Shown: positions 1-12,200 of the stretch, piece by piece
Numbering within the stretch: position 1 is the first letter of the stretch
Layout: each line of letters opens with the position of its first letter
NCBI RefSeq assembly: GCF_027942865.1
Contig: NC_134507.1
Coordinates: 32,594,447-32,658,446, forward strand
Reading direction: 5' to 3'
DNA: 64,000 nucleotides
DNA from: Odontesthes bonariensis
Lineage: Eukaryota > Chordata > Actinopteri > Atheriniformes > Atherinopsidae
Made by a program: the position numbers and the translations under genes
Notes under the pieces: generated by a model
The model's database searches: none
Told to the model about the DNA's origin: nothing
What the model saw: the letters and a program-made list of their open reading frames with translations, nothing else

Positions 1-880
1 ATGGTCCTTATCATTGATAATTAGAATTATTTCCATTCATTAATAAAAAATGACAACATGAAAAGGTAACCTTATCATCCACTTGCACAATAGTTGTTTG
101 TACTACAAATAAAGCACTGTTTGGAATCAATTTAGCCCACGTTACAAACACGTGGATGGTTATCAATAATTATTGGAATTCCATTAATTGATCAAAATGA
201 CAACATGAAAGGTCACTTGCATAATTGTGCTTCGTGCTGTAAATAAAGCACTATTTCGAATTTATTTGGCTCAATTCAGAAATACATGAATGAGCATTAT
301 CGTTGATAATTATTATTTTATGTTCACTTTAAAATGATATTTTGCGAGATTCCTTTCTGTAGGTTAGTTTTGACAGCACCTGGCAGGTTGTCATTTTTCC
401 AGTTTGTTGTCGTAAATCGGCAACGTGATTGGTCCAGCGCGGTCACGTGGTGTCTTGTGACGTCAAAATCGTCATTCAGCCCTGCGGAAAATATTTCTTC
501 AGAAAACGTCTCGGTTTAAAAAAAGTACAGGATTCTGTGACGCGAAACTTTTTTTTTATGTGCAAAATAACTTTGTCATTTTTATCAGCGAACGGGCATG
601 TAGTTCGGAGAGCACGGAGCGAGCCTAAACGAAAACGGGGTTCACCTTACGGCCTATTTGTCTGTAGTGATGTTTCCAACAGGTAGTGATGTTACCTCCA
701 ACCCTGAAGCTCCGAAGCACGCTTCAAACTCGACAGGGTAGTTATAGTGAAGCAGTGGGCCGGAGCTTGCTTCATGTGACGTCACTGATGACGTTTGAAC
801 CACTTCACTGCTTCATTCAAACCGAGTCAGCTGACTGCTTCGAGTTGATGTGCGGAGCTTTGAACATTTGCCGCGATTCA
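1..880. other. AT-rich flank, no gene recognised
   Basis: No convincing coding frame or RNA gene is visible. Positions 1-330 are AT-rich with loosely repeated phrases (two blocks mentioning the same 'gacaacatgaaa' and 'aataaagcact' words about 120-130 bp apart), so a diverged local duplication is likely. From about 690 to 850 the words GAAGC and GCTTC recur many times, as in hAT subterminal regions. Confidence 0.4.
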
Positions 881-882
881 GT

Positions 883-1053
883 GTATTCAAGATGGCTGAA
901 GCCCCGGTTCATGTCCCCGTTCTACACGTATTATACGTTACGAACAGCTCTCGTTTTTTGACATTCGGAGTTTTGGATTATTCTCTCATGGAGCAACCAT
1001 CGAGGAAGCGTTCTAAAGTGTGGGAATATTTCCACCCAAACAGTTCCTTCAGC
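883..1053 (+). pseudogene. Start of a BED-finger hAT transposase, cut short
   Basis: A short frame starting with ATG at 988 reads MEQPSRKRSKVWEYFHP, which resembles the first residues of a BED zinc finger ('SKVWEYF') found at the N terminus of many hAT transposases. It is lost at 1053 where the terminal repeat of another hAT begins. No continuation was found after 8275. The GAAGC/GCTTC-rich stretches on both sides (690-850 and 8540-8650) may belong to the same older element. The family call rests on about ten residues, so it is tentative. Confidence 0.35.
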
Positions 1054-1463
1054 CAGGGCTGGACTGGCATCTGAAAAGGGTCCGGGCACTTTTTGATCAC
1101 TCCATTTAATCCTTGTAAGGTGTTCATGTTTTTGTTACATAGAAGATATTCTGGCCCAGTGGACCTGGGACTAAAGGAGGGGAAAAAAGCTGCTGTGCAC
1201 CCTCATGTTCCCTTCATCCTGCTTGTGAAGTTCTGAGTATCTTTGTTTTTGAGGATAAGAGATAGAGGGAGGAGGATAACTAACTTTATTTTCCAGATGA
1301 TGAGCCCTGGCCAGTGAATCTCATTGTGAAAAAAGTATTCATACCATTTTCCTTCAGCAAAACCTGAAAATGGGTCCCACAGACCCAAGCCAGGGATAAG
1401 CAAAGCAATATTTCACCAGCACACACAACACTGTATAGAAAAGGAGCACCAGCACCACACACT

Positions 1464-3447
1464 TGTATGGAAGCAAATCGTAATCAAAATTCAAATTCAA
1501 ATGCATTATCAGAAATGCTTTTTCATTTTAAGAATGTGGCTGCATTATTTGACTCATAAATATAATTACTAATCAAACATCCTATTTGCATTTCAATTTT
1601 CTTCTTCAAGACTGCTCATTCTTTCACTTAATTCAAATGAAAAGGACAAAGACATTTGAAATTTAATTTTCAAAATATGCCTCAGCAAATAGATACCAAA
1701 ATTCAATTTGAAATGTAAAAGTTGAAAATTCAAATGCATTATCAGAAATGCTTTTGCATTTTAAGAATGTGGCTGCATTATTTGACTCATAAATAAAATT
1801 ACTAATCAATCATCCTATTGCATTTCAATTTTCTTCTTCAAGACTGCACATTCTATGCCATAATCAAAAAGAAAACTAAGCGGACATTGCTTTTTCGTTT
1901 TAGTGGTCTGCATGCAAAATACTGCCCACAATTCGATAATGAAAAAGCAATCTGAGCGGCGCAGGAGAGTGACGTCACGCCTGCTGACCGTGCTACCCAT
2001 CATGTAGGCTACGGTAGGGGGCGGTGTGCATATTTGCTGTACAGTTTAGCTGCCCAGGTGGAGTCAAACAATATATCCGATTCTGATGCCGGTGACCGGG
2101 TTGAACGGGTCACAGAGAGCTTGGCTGCATACTCTGCCGTCACAGATTCAGAGGTTAGTGCAGCAAGGGCTAGCGCGTCGCGGCTACGACCGGCCATGAC
2201 TTTCGGGCCGCGGCCATAGCTGAGGGAGCAGCCATTAATGAGGCTGAGACAGACTTTGCGAACAGGAGTCGGGGGATTACCTTTCACAGGTAGGATTCAA
2301 CATTATTATTGGTTGCATTTTGTCAATAGAATATTATTGTACTGTATTTGTGTCTGCCGGCGAAATCGTAGCCAGCAAACGTTAAACTAGGATATGTTTA
2401 TAGCCGGTGTTATGCCGAGAAGTGCACCCCCTGCTGGTCGTACTTTAAGGAGAGTCTGTGATGGAATGATATGATAAAACTACATCATAATTTGTTTACC
2501 TAATTGAATTAACGGATGCAAATCTCAACAAGTCCAAATTTGTATATAAATTAAAATAACCAAATTTCATAGTTTCAGGTTCATTTTTATATCATTTCAT
2601 CTGGGCTATAATGAGTTGAGATTGTTAATAGAAAATGTATCCAACCGTCTTTCGTGTTGACTACAAAAGTATTAGTCACGGCCCTTACTTTTGAATATAT
2701 GTCCAATAATATAAAAATAGTTAGGAATAGGAATCCTCTAAACTCTACAATTGTCGGATTATCATAATTGTACACGTATTATTAATTTACATGAAGAGAT
2801 GTGAAAAAAAGATGCATGAATGAAACACCATTGTCAGCTCAATATTATTTTTTTTGGATAAATGTAATAATCCACACCTGAAACGGTTTACGCGCGCTCC
2901 GTGGATGGGAATGCACTTCTCGGCATAACACCTCCGTTCACACGGCTATTAGGCCAACAGAAACTTCATAAATCATATATTCCATAACACAGGCTTAGAT
3001 TACAACTAACACAAGAATGCTACTTTTGAAATAATGCAAATATTACTGTTATAACATTGACCATCACATTTTACTCAGGTTTATTAATGACGTTTATTAT
3101 GCCTGTATTATTCACATATAATTCTTTCATCCTAACAAAAGTATTTACCTCATGTCTCATACCCACCCCTCAGATTGTCCGACCGAGAGTTGGTGTTATT
3201 CCCTCCATCTTGGGCTTACAGGTTCACCTAATAAGAGTAGGTGTATCATCATAAGGCTATTAGCATTCATAAATTGAAATATTATCAATAACAGGGCGGT
3301 GTGAAATACTTATCCCTCTGTGTGTGTGTGTGTGTGTATTTTTATATATTTTAATATTATGCTTCTTCCTTTTAGCCAGAAAAGGGCAGGACTACATGTT
3401 CTTCCAGAAAAGCTGAAGAGAGCCTGTCTGTGACCACTCAGGATGAC
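1464..3447 (+). repeat. Left arm of 2 kb inverted repeat
   Basis: It matches 5382-7368 in reverse complement from TGTATGGAAG at the outer end to GGATGAC at the inner end, with only scattered substitutions and small indels; I judge the identity to be well above 95% by eye. It contains a CpG-rich block (about 2000-2240), a 527-bp MITE-like insert, a (TG)n run near 3320 and a coding-like stretch after an acceptor-like site at about 3375. Confidence 0.9.
2406..2932. mobile_element. MITE-like insert with 20-bp inverted ends (left arm)
   Basis: The ends are GGTGTTATGCCGAGAAGTGC and its reverse complement. The interior is AT-rich with no coding frame. No clear target duplication could be assigned, so the superfamily is open. 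Confidence 0.6.
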
Positions 3448-4050
3448 CCAGAAGCTTCAACCTCAAACTCACTAACTCAGCCTAATGATTTGAGTATTTC
3501 TTTTTTAAACATCATACCAAAATTACTGTTCTAAATATGTTAAATAGCTACTTCTCAATATTTATACTGGTGGATGTTGTGGACAATGCTTTGTACTACA
3601 TCGCAGGGTTTGTAGTCCTCCAGATTCTGCAAAAGCTGTCCTGTGGTGTGTGCCAAGCTTGGTCAGAGATGCTGTACCTTCATCATTTCATGATAGCTAC
3701 CACTTTCTAGCCCTGAAAAACAACGGTGTACTAGTGATTCCATCATGTGGCACAGTGAAGGTGCTGAGAGCTGCAGAGTGGGTGATTCGCCAAGCTTCAG
3801 CAAAGTTGTAAAGACGACGACAGTCACGTACATCATCCGGGAGGAGAACAGAGGATGTTTTTCAACTTGGGGAACACATTGAGGAGACAAAGTTTGGCAT
3901 CAACAACCATTATTCCAACTTGTTGTCATTGTTTGTGTCTGTGTTTCTGAAAATAAGGCCCCACCACATTGGCAAACTGACCTCTCTTGACCTGCATAAA
4001 AGGGAGCATGAGACAAAAACAAGCTCTGCAAAACACTCCTCTTTCAGGGT
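3375..4050 (+). pseudogene. P-element/THAP9-like transposase, C-terminal part
   Basis: After an AG acceptor at about 3374 comes PEKGRTTCSSRKAEESLSV. Further on are three blocks typical of the C-terminal half of P/THAP9 transposases: ALYYIAGFVV followed by LSCGVC; ALKNNGVLVIPSCGTVKVLR; and FLKIRPHHIGKLTSLDL near the end. The blocks lie in different frames with stops between them, so the gene is dead. The THAP zinc finger and the catalytic core are not visible. The family is assigned by remembered motif resemblance, mainly the 'LKNNGGLV-P' and 'IRxHHxxKL' signatures. Confidence 0.6.
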
Positions 4051-5381
4051 GTTAGACCCGATTCTTTATATTGGAAGCCCAAGAACCAGTTGGAGCAGTC
4101 TTAAGTTAAACAAAGTATTTATTAGAGGTCACAGGTCAAGTATCAGCGCTGGACTTGGAGAGACAGAGTTCTCGCATGAAATCCGTCCGACCAAGTCCCG
4201 AGATCCGGAAACATTTCATATTTATGTTCACCCTTATCTCAGAGGTTGTACCTACATTTGACGACGCATCATTGAATATTTACTCATGCTGTGAGCAGGC
4301 CATCCACCGTCTTCATCATGTTCTTTGGATGTGATAAGCGATGTGTGTGTGTGCGTGTTGTTTCAGGTGTACATCTACTGCACCAGACCTATCTGTCCTA
4401 AGAGCCGCTTTATCTGACCCAGTTATTTTATCCCGCTACGTCATCTTAAAGTGTTGGACATACATTTGCGTTGTATGAGCAGAGTGTACCGTACAAACTA
4501 GGAACATAGATTATCTAGAGAACTACAGAATATGAATACATAAAGTCTAAGAATAAAGCCTATTTATAACAAGGGCTTTTAGCTCATTTTGTTTTGCTTT
4601 AGGTTGATACCATTCAAAATATTAAAACTTGTGTATATACAACTACCTTCTTGTACAGTGTTTTTTATATTCTTTATATTTTATTATAGTATTTCTATAT
4701 TTCTAGACTAACTCAGAGAGATCCCTGAACAAGTAGTGCATGTGTCTTGACTGCGGTTCATGCACAATTGGCAATTTAAAAAACCTTGAACCTTGATGCT
4801 ATGGTCATTACAAAGTTATGCTGTGAAGCCAAAAAAGCAAAAATCAAAGATATTTTCTTACATTATTTTGGCCTTGTGAAATACTTTATTACAGATTTGA
4901 TAAAGATGTTACATAAAAATCATAACAGCTGTATAGTGTCTTTATTCCTCTTCAATGATACAAAGTACGTACTTGTAGTACGTGATTGGAAAATTCGTTT
5001 GGTCAACAGCTTGAATGATCTTCAAGCAGTGTGTATACATACGTACTCATTCATTCGTAGGGCACCATAGGCAATCGTCAAATAAATACACATACAAAAC
5101 AAACATCCTCTACCTTACACTAGAAATATATATATACACATACATATGTATATAACAAAGCTGGATTCTCATTCCATCCGTTCCAAAGTACAAAATTACG
5201 ACAAGGCTCGAGCTGCCAAAACAGCGGCAGCTGACAACGGGCATCGGTGTCTTATAAATATAGCCTACTGACCAGTCTATCACACACTGTCATTCTGCTG
5301 TTAATGTACGGTACCTGTAGGTGGTGTTCTGGCCCTAGTGTGAGTCCCCCCCCCCCACCAGAAAATGTGCGAGCCCTTGCT
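4051..5381. other. Non-coding centre of the palindrome
   Basis: This is the remainder of the unique centre between the arms. Coding resemblance stops at about 4050. It is AT-rich with a run of C at 5347-5356, and no RNA gene or other element end is recognised. Confidence 0.5.
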
Positions 5382-7368
5382 GTCATCCTGAGTGGTCACA
5401 GACAGGCTCTCTTCAGCTTTTCTGGAAGAACATGTAGTCCTGCCCTTTTCTGGCTAAAATGAAGAAGCATAATATTAAAATATATAAAAATACACACACA
5501 CACACACACACACAGGGATAAGTATTTCACCCTGCCCTGTTATTGATAATATTTCAATTTATGAATGCTAATAGCCTTATGATGATACACCTACTCTTAT
5601 TAGGTGAACCTGTAAGCCCAAGATGGAGGGAATAACACCAACTCTCGGTCGGACAATCTGTGGGGTGAGTATGAGACATGAGGTAAATACTTTTGTTAGG
5701 ATGAAAGAATTACATGTGAATAATACAGGCATAATAAACATCATTAATAAACCTGAGTAAAATGTGATGGTCAATGTTATAACAGTAATATTTGCATTAT
5801 TTCAAAAGTAGCATTCTTGTGTTAGTTGTAATCTAAGCCTGTGTTATGGAATATATGATTTATGAAGTCTCCGTTGGCCTAATAGCCGTGTGAACAGAGG
5901 TGTTCTGCCGAGAAGTGCATTCCCATCCACGGAGCCCGCGTAAACCGTTTCAGGTGTGGATTATTACATTTATCCAAAAAAAATAATATTGAGCTGACAA
6001 TGGTGTTTCATTCATGCATCTTTTTTTCACATCTCTTCATGTAAATTAATAATACGTGTACAATTATGATAATCCGACAATTGTAGAGTTTAGAGGATTC
6101 CTATTCCTAACTATTTTTATATTATTGGACATATATTCAAAAGTAAGGGCCGTGACTAATACTTTTGTAGTCAACACGAAAGACGGTTGGATACATTTTC
6201 TATTAACAATCTCAACTCATTATAGCCCAGATGAAATGATATAAAAATGAACCTGAAACTATGAAATTTGGTTATTTTAATTTTATATACAAATTTGGAC
6301 TGATTGAGATTTGCATCCGTTAATTCAATTAGGTAAACAAATTATGATGTAGTTATATCATATCATTCCATCACAGACTCTCCTTAAAGTACGACCAGCA
6401 GGGGGGGCACTTCTCGGCATAACACCGGCTATAAACATATCCTAGTTTAACGTTTGCTGGCTACGATTTCGCCGGCAGACACAAATACAGTACAATAATA
6501 TTCTATTGACAAAATGCAACCAATAATAATGTTGAATACTACCTGTGAAAGGTAATCCCCCGACTCCTGTTCGCAAAGTCTGTCTCAGCCTCATTAATGG
6601 CTGCTCCCTCAGCGATGGCCGCGGCCCGAAAGTCATGGCCGGTCGTAGCCGCGACGCGCTAGCCCTTGCTGCACTAACCTCTGAATCTGTGACGGCAGAG
6701 TATGCAGCCAAGCTCTCTGTGACCCGTTCAACCCGGTCACGGGCATCAGAATCGGATATATTGTTTGACTCCACCTGGGCAGCTAAACTGTACAGCAAAT
6801 ATGCACACCGCCCCCTACCGTAGCCTACATGATGGGTAGCACGGTCAGCAGGCGTGACGTCACTCTCCTGCGCCGCTCAGATTGCTTTTTCATTATCGAA
6901 TTGTGGGCAGTATTTTGCATGCAGACCACTAAAACGAAAAAGCAATGTCCGCTTAGTTTTCTTTTTGATTATGGGATAGAATGTGCAGTCTTGAAGAAGA
7001 AAATTGAAATGCAATAGGATGATTGATTAGTAATTTTATTTATGAGTCAAATAATGCAGCCACATTCTTAAAATGCAAAAGCATTTCTGATAATGCATTT
7101 GAATTTTCAACTTTTACATTTCAAATTGAATTTTGGTATCTATTTGCTGAGGCATATTTTGAAAATTAAATTTCAAATGTCTTTGTCCTTTTCATTTGAA
7201 TTAAATGAAAGAATGAGCAGTCTTGAAGAAGAAAATTGAAATGCAAATAGGATGTTTGATTAGTAATTATATTTATGAGTCAAATAATGCAGCCACATTC
7301 TTAAAATGAAAAAGCATTTCTGATAATGCATTTGAATTTGAATTTTGATTACGATTTGCTTCCATACA
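5382..7368 (-). repeat. Right arm of 2 kb inverted repeat
   Basis: Reverse complement of the left arm. The embedded MITE-like insert is in the matching place, so the duplication happened after that insertion. Differences from the left arm include a longer (CA)n run near 5493-5514 and single-base changes such as in the CpG-rich block at about 6750. Confidence 0.9.
5899..6426. mobile_element. MITE-like insert, second copy (right arm)
   Basis: Copy of the 2406-2932 insert carried in the other palindrome arm. Its left end has one base change (TGTTCTGCC rather than TGTTATGCC). Confidence 0.6.
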
Positions 7369-7533
7369 CTTGAGACTGATCAAAAGAGCCTAAGATAGTG
7401 CTTATGTCTGTGTATTTTTTCTCGGACACGTCATTTTTAACACTACAGCAAAACCAAAAAATTATACCAAATGGGTATTTTTGTGACTGATTTGATGAAG
7501 TCAGGATGACAACTTGGTCTCGGTTTTAAACTT

Positions 7534-8064
7534 TCAGGCAATGGGAAACGAAACGCTGAAGCACCCAATAGCTACACTGCATTGGCTAGCGGGTGTGTTG
7601 AGATGAATTCTAACCTCAATCTCTCCCTGCTGGGTCACGTCTCCTATCTCCGTCTCCTCCTCCTCTGGTTCCCCAGCTGGAACCATCTCCTCCGCCTCCT
7701 CCTGTTCATTCTCCACCACCTGTGCGCTCGTTGATGATGTACCGGCGGCCCCACTGCTGCCCCAACCTGAGGTCGAGCAGCCAGGTTCCGCATCTCCCAC
7801 GGCCCACTAACCGAACCTGAGCTCGAGCTTGTGCTTTTAAAAAACATATCGGTGATTTTAGCGCATTACTGCGTCGTCTCTTGGTTTTTGTTTTCTCTTT
7901 TCTTTACGTTTGTCATGGTCACTCTTTTGTTTCTCCATTTCGTGTCCTCTTTCCACCAGAGCTTTAGCCGAATATACCCAAGTGAAGTCAGCTAAACTTG
8001 GGGTTATAACGATGATGATGACTTGGGTCAAGTGGGCCTGTAGGGAGGGGCGGGCCTTTGACAA
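7534..8064 (-). pseudogene. N-terminal remnant of hAT transposase (zf-MYM-like type)
   Basis: On the minus strand a basic stretch (MEKQKSDHDKRKEKRKQK) is followed, out of frame, by an acidic low-complexity stretch (TSSTSAQVVENEQEEAEEM, then EEEETEIGDVTQQGEI). This basic-then-acidic layout resembles the N terminus of fish hAT proteins annotated as zinc finger MYM-type 1-like. The frame changes and stops show that it is dead, and no zinc finger or catalytic domain remains. It lies just inside the right end of the hAT element, as expected for the start of the gene. Confidence 0.4.
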
Positions 8065-8275
8065 CGTTAGGCATTCTCATTGGACTAGCGCTCTGTGCGT
8101 CAGGAGAAACATCCAATGGGCCCCGACGTGTCATTTTTTTTTTTTACCGTCGCAGTCAATAAAAAATATAATATATGTATATTTTATTTACGGCCCTCGG
8201 AGGGCCCAGAGGGCCCAAATCGCGGAAGGGCCGTTCGGGATATGCCCGAACGGCCAGATAGCCAGTCCAGCCCTG

Positions 8276-9245
8276 CTTACATCACACAATAGTATATTGT
8301 ACAATAGTATCACCTTATTAGGAGAAACCAAGGTGAAGTGATCCCAAGCCACAGAACGTTTCTTGCCACAAGCCATGGAAAAGAGCAATTAATTCAATTC
8401 AATTCAATTCTGACAGGGCAACAGAACTGGTTGGGAAACGTCGTTTGGGATTAATTTTACTTTTCTAGAGAACAGCGCGCCCAAGTGTTCAAACGATGAG
8501 AGACCTCTGAACCGTGGTTCCACCAAACAATGCGTTCTGCGCTTCAGACGTCATCAATCACGTGATCAGCGCCATCTGGTACCCCGGAACATTGTGCCGA
8601 AGCACTCTGCTTCACGAAGATAAAACAAACGCCGAAGCGTCCGTGTCAAACGGGGAAAAAAGAAAAAAGATGGTTGTTGTGACATAAAACACTCATACAC
8701 AGAATAACATGTTTATTATGTTGATATTTCTACAGTCAACACCACAAATATCTGTACAATGTTTTGTATGCCATGCTTTTTGTACATTTACATAGAACAA
8801 TAAAGTTTATTGAGAAAAAAACCCTTCCGAAACCAGTCACATGGTACGGCCGGTTCGAAAGGCCTCTGACGTCACCACATTGTCATCGACACGCGCCGCT
8901 TCACAAAATACATCCGAAGTTACCGCACACACACTGCGAAGCCTCGGCTCATCTCGGTACATCTCGGAACATCTCGGCTCATCTCGGAACATCTCGGAAC
9001 ATCTGGTAACAGCAACAGAAAGCTGCATGCAGGTGAGTCCAGAAAAAGAATGAATTTAGCGGTCAGACGTTAGCAGAAATGTCTTCAAAGTGCTCTGTGT
9101 CATTGGTTTGATTACGGCTCCTGGACACGGGCAGTCAGAACATGCAGCAGAGAGTAAAAAGGTCAGATAACCTGGCTGCTAGTCACAGTTAGCACGTCCT
9201 GTTGATGCTAATGCTAATGTTCTGCAAACCATTAAAGCTTTAAAC
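8276..9245. other. Non-coding stretch between two hAT elements
   Basis: No supported gene. GAAGC/GCTTC words cluster at about 8540-8650, like those at 690-850, suggesting a shared older element. A (AATTC)n run lies near 8390-8408 and a short minisatellite at 8944-9007. Confidence 0.4.
8944..9007. repeat. Minisatellite, unit about 10-11 bp
   Basis: About six head-to-tail copies of a unit like ATCTCGGAAC or ATCTCGGCTC. The two forms partly alternate. The short open frames across it are by-products of the repeat. Confidence 0.8.
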
Positions 9246-12200
9246 CAGGGGTAGGCAACCCAAAATGTTCAAAGAGCCATATTAGCCCCAAAAAACAAAA
9301 ACCATACCTGTCTGGAGCCGCAAAAATCTAAAAGCCTTATAAGGCAACATAGACTGTCAATACATAAGCTGTATGCCTACTATTAAAATGACTAAATAGG
9401 CTACAAAAACAAAATGAACTTTCATGATTAAATGTTTATTTTCCCTGCAGCGCATCCTGGAGAGAATTACACACCACGTAACTACTGATGTACCATAGGC
9501 CTATTTCTGCTTCAAGTTTAGCCTAGCTTCCATTACAATATTAATGTGTTATGTTGTGTTGATTAAATTATAGTGTAGCAACTATAGAGGTGTAGATAGT
9601 ATAAGTCTCAGTCCAGACTTTATTGTGCAACCAGCACTTTTATTTTGACAGGCAATTTGCAGGAAACAACAGTGAATTACGTTCACATCACACGTACTCA
9701 AACAAGTGGGTCTAACCCTCCGTCTCACCACTTATAGTCATGGTGCAAATTTAGTCAAAATGGAACACAAACAAAAACCATGTACCACACCGTCACTGCG
9801 TACAGAACACAACATAAACACACAAACTCCACCACAGCCCCAAACACAGCACACAAACGGGGAACAGAGAGCACCCACAATGCAATGCGGCAACACCCCC
9901 GCAGCAATAGATATACAAGAAGAAATACATATTTTTGGTGCCATCTTTTTTTATTTTGAGGTCTCCAGAACAAACAAGTACATAGCCTCAGGCTATTTTC
10001 GGACCTTGTGGAAATGAAATGTTCTCTTCAAACGTCAATAACAATAGAACTCACTGTTCAATAACAATCAACAGAGCGCAAAAAACACGCAGCCTGTCGT
10101 TAAAACGCAGTTTGCAACTATAAAAATAAAACGGCAGCCTTTTGAAAAGGTAAGTGCCAAGTTAAGTAGCCTAAGTCAGTGCAAATGAGTAAAATAAATA
10201 AAACAATCTTTTAATTCTCCCCCTTACTCAGCGTCATACATTAAATAAATTGGTTACAATCGCAAAGGAGTAGCGCAGCCTGCAATTAAAAGGCAGCTTG
10301 CTTAAAAATTCAACAGTCAGTCGAAATTAACAAAATTAAAATGAGACGGATAAACTTTGATTTCTGTGCATTATCCTCTTTTCTTTAGTTCGCAAATGCC
10401 ACGCAGTCAGTGCAACTGTCAAACAGCATCCTTCTCTTCCCCCCTCAGCACAAATAGGCTACGTCATCGGACCTGAGTGACAAAACACAATAATTGTGTC
10501 ATTCCAAATATATATAGGCCTACTGACAAAATCAGAAACCCATTCATAAAAACAGCCCCTTTGTTAGGCCTAAATATGTGCCCTGACGGGATTGTGTTCT
10601 CACCTGTTCAATGCGACTTCTGTTTTCGGACATCACTGGACAGCTTCTCAACATCGGGCATGTAAGATGTAACTTTAATCTTGACGCAGGACTGCAAGCT
10701 GTCATCTGTGAGGCGGGTGCGGTATTTGGATTTGATATAGTTCATGTTTGAGAAGATCTGCTCGCACATATATGTTGATCCAAACATGGATAATGCTGCA
10801 AATGCGTATTTCTTCATGTTACTATAAGTGTCGGGAAGAGCCTTCCATGTTTCAAACACAAGTTTCTCTGGTGTTGGGAGGCTTTCCATTTCGCTCCATT
10901 TGTGGCTTTGGGCAGCATGGGCTTTCTGGCGGCTGACGTCTTCAAGCTCTGCTGTCAGACTTTTGAATTTGGCAACCCACAAATCTTTGTCAGCTATATC
11001 GTCCATTTCCATTTCGAGGTCAGCTTGATTTACTCCTGGGAATGTTTTCAGCAAGGAAGGGTCAATTTCCAGGGGTGTGACAGGGAAAGACAGGGTCACG
11101 TTTTCCTTTCGGAACTCACTAAATCTTCTCCCAAATGCAGCTTGCATGTCAACGATTGCACCTTGCAAATAATCACTGTTGAGTGTGTGATCGTGATGGG
11201 CGTCTTTGAACTCTCTCAGGGATGAGAAGTGGGAGAGCGTGCCTCGCTCTACATCCCTGGCGAATACTGTCAGCTTGCGCTCGAATGACAAAACGGCTTC
11301 CAGCATTTGAAGCGCAGTGTTTCCCCGCTCCTGGAGACTTTTATTGAGCGTGTTTAGGTGACGTGTCATGTCAACCATGTAGTGCAGTTTTTCAAGCCAC
11401 TTGGTGCCATTACTCGATCCAACCTGGGTAGTTCATGTCTTTGCTTTTCAGGAATGTTTTCACGTGTTCTAAACACGCAACAAAGCGACGCAAAACTTCG
11501 CCCGTGGATAGCCAGCGGACTTTGTTGTGCAGCAGGAGATCCGCATATTCGCTGTCAACTTCATCTAGCAATTCACGGAACTGGCGGTGGTTTAATGCTT
11601 TTGCGATTATTTTGTTCACAATCTGGATGACAAGGTTCATCACCTCCATACACTCCGGTGGGAATGTTTGCGCGCACATCGCCTCTTGGTGCAATATGCA
11701 ATGGAATGCAAGCAGATTCCGATCCAATGCTTTCTGTAGTAAAGTCACAACCCCCTTTTGCGACCCTCTCATTCTCGGTGCACCGTCTGTAGCGACTGAA
11801 ATCAGGTGGCCAGTGTGTATTCCTTTGTCATTTAAACACTGCAGCACAGCCTCACAGATGTCCTCCCCCCGTGTTTGGCCTTTTAGTGGTATCAATTCGA
11901 TCATTTCTTCTTGCGGCCCATCAGAGTTCACGTACCTGCATAGCAGAGCTGTCTGTTCGATATCGGTCACATCACACGACTCATCACAGGCAATTGAGAA
12001 AGCTGGAGTTGAATTGATGTCCTTGATTTGCTGATCTGTGATATTGTTTGCCATTTTAATTACCCTTTCCTTCACTGTTTTTGCGGAGAGAGGCATGTCT
12101 TTAATTTTCTGAATGATCTCGGTTTTGTTTTTGAAGTCCGAAAATAGGCACTCTGATATTTTAATGAATGAGTCCTTCATGTACTCGCCATCGGTGAATG

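Larger units (their letters stand above)
1464..7368 (+). mobile_element. P/THAP9-like transposon forming a giant palindrome
   Basis: Two arms of about 1.98 kb (1464-3447 and 5382-7368) are inverted copies around a 1.93 kb centre. The centre carries the C-terminal part of a P-element/THAP9-type transposase, so I read the structure as a P-like element whose 5' part was duplicated in inverted orientation. ACTT flanks both ends (1461-1464 on the left, just after CCATAC on the right) and could be a short target duplication. It sits inside a hAT element. Known P elements have short terminal repeats, so arms this long are unusual. Confidence 0.55.
1054..8275 (-). mobile_element. hAT-type DNA transposon, interrupted
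   Basis: The outer ends are matching inverted repeats: CAGGGCTGGACTGGC at 1054 and its reverse complement ending at 8275. This is a common terminal sequence of fish hAT elements. The minus-strand 5' end (7370-8275) carries an acidic N-terminal coding remnant; the 3' end is 1054-1463. The middle is replaced by the palindromic P-like element at 1464-7368, so most of the transposase is gone. The 8-bp flanks (ccttcagc and cttacatc) do not match, so no target duplication is visible. Confidence 0.55.

Noticed and set aside
3663-3890. Minus-strand frame in the palindrome centre
   Set aside because: Antisense to the P/THAP9-like coding remnant, which has recognisable motifs on the plus strand.
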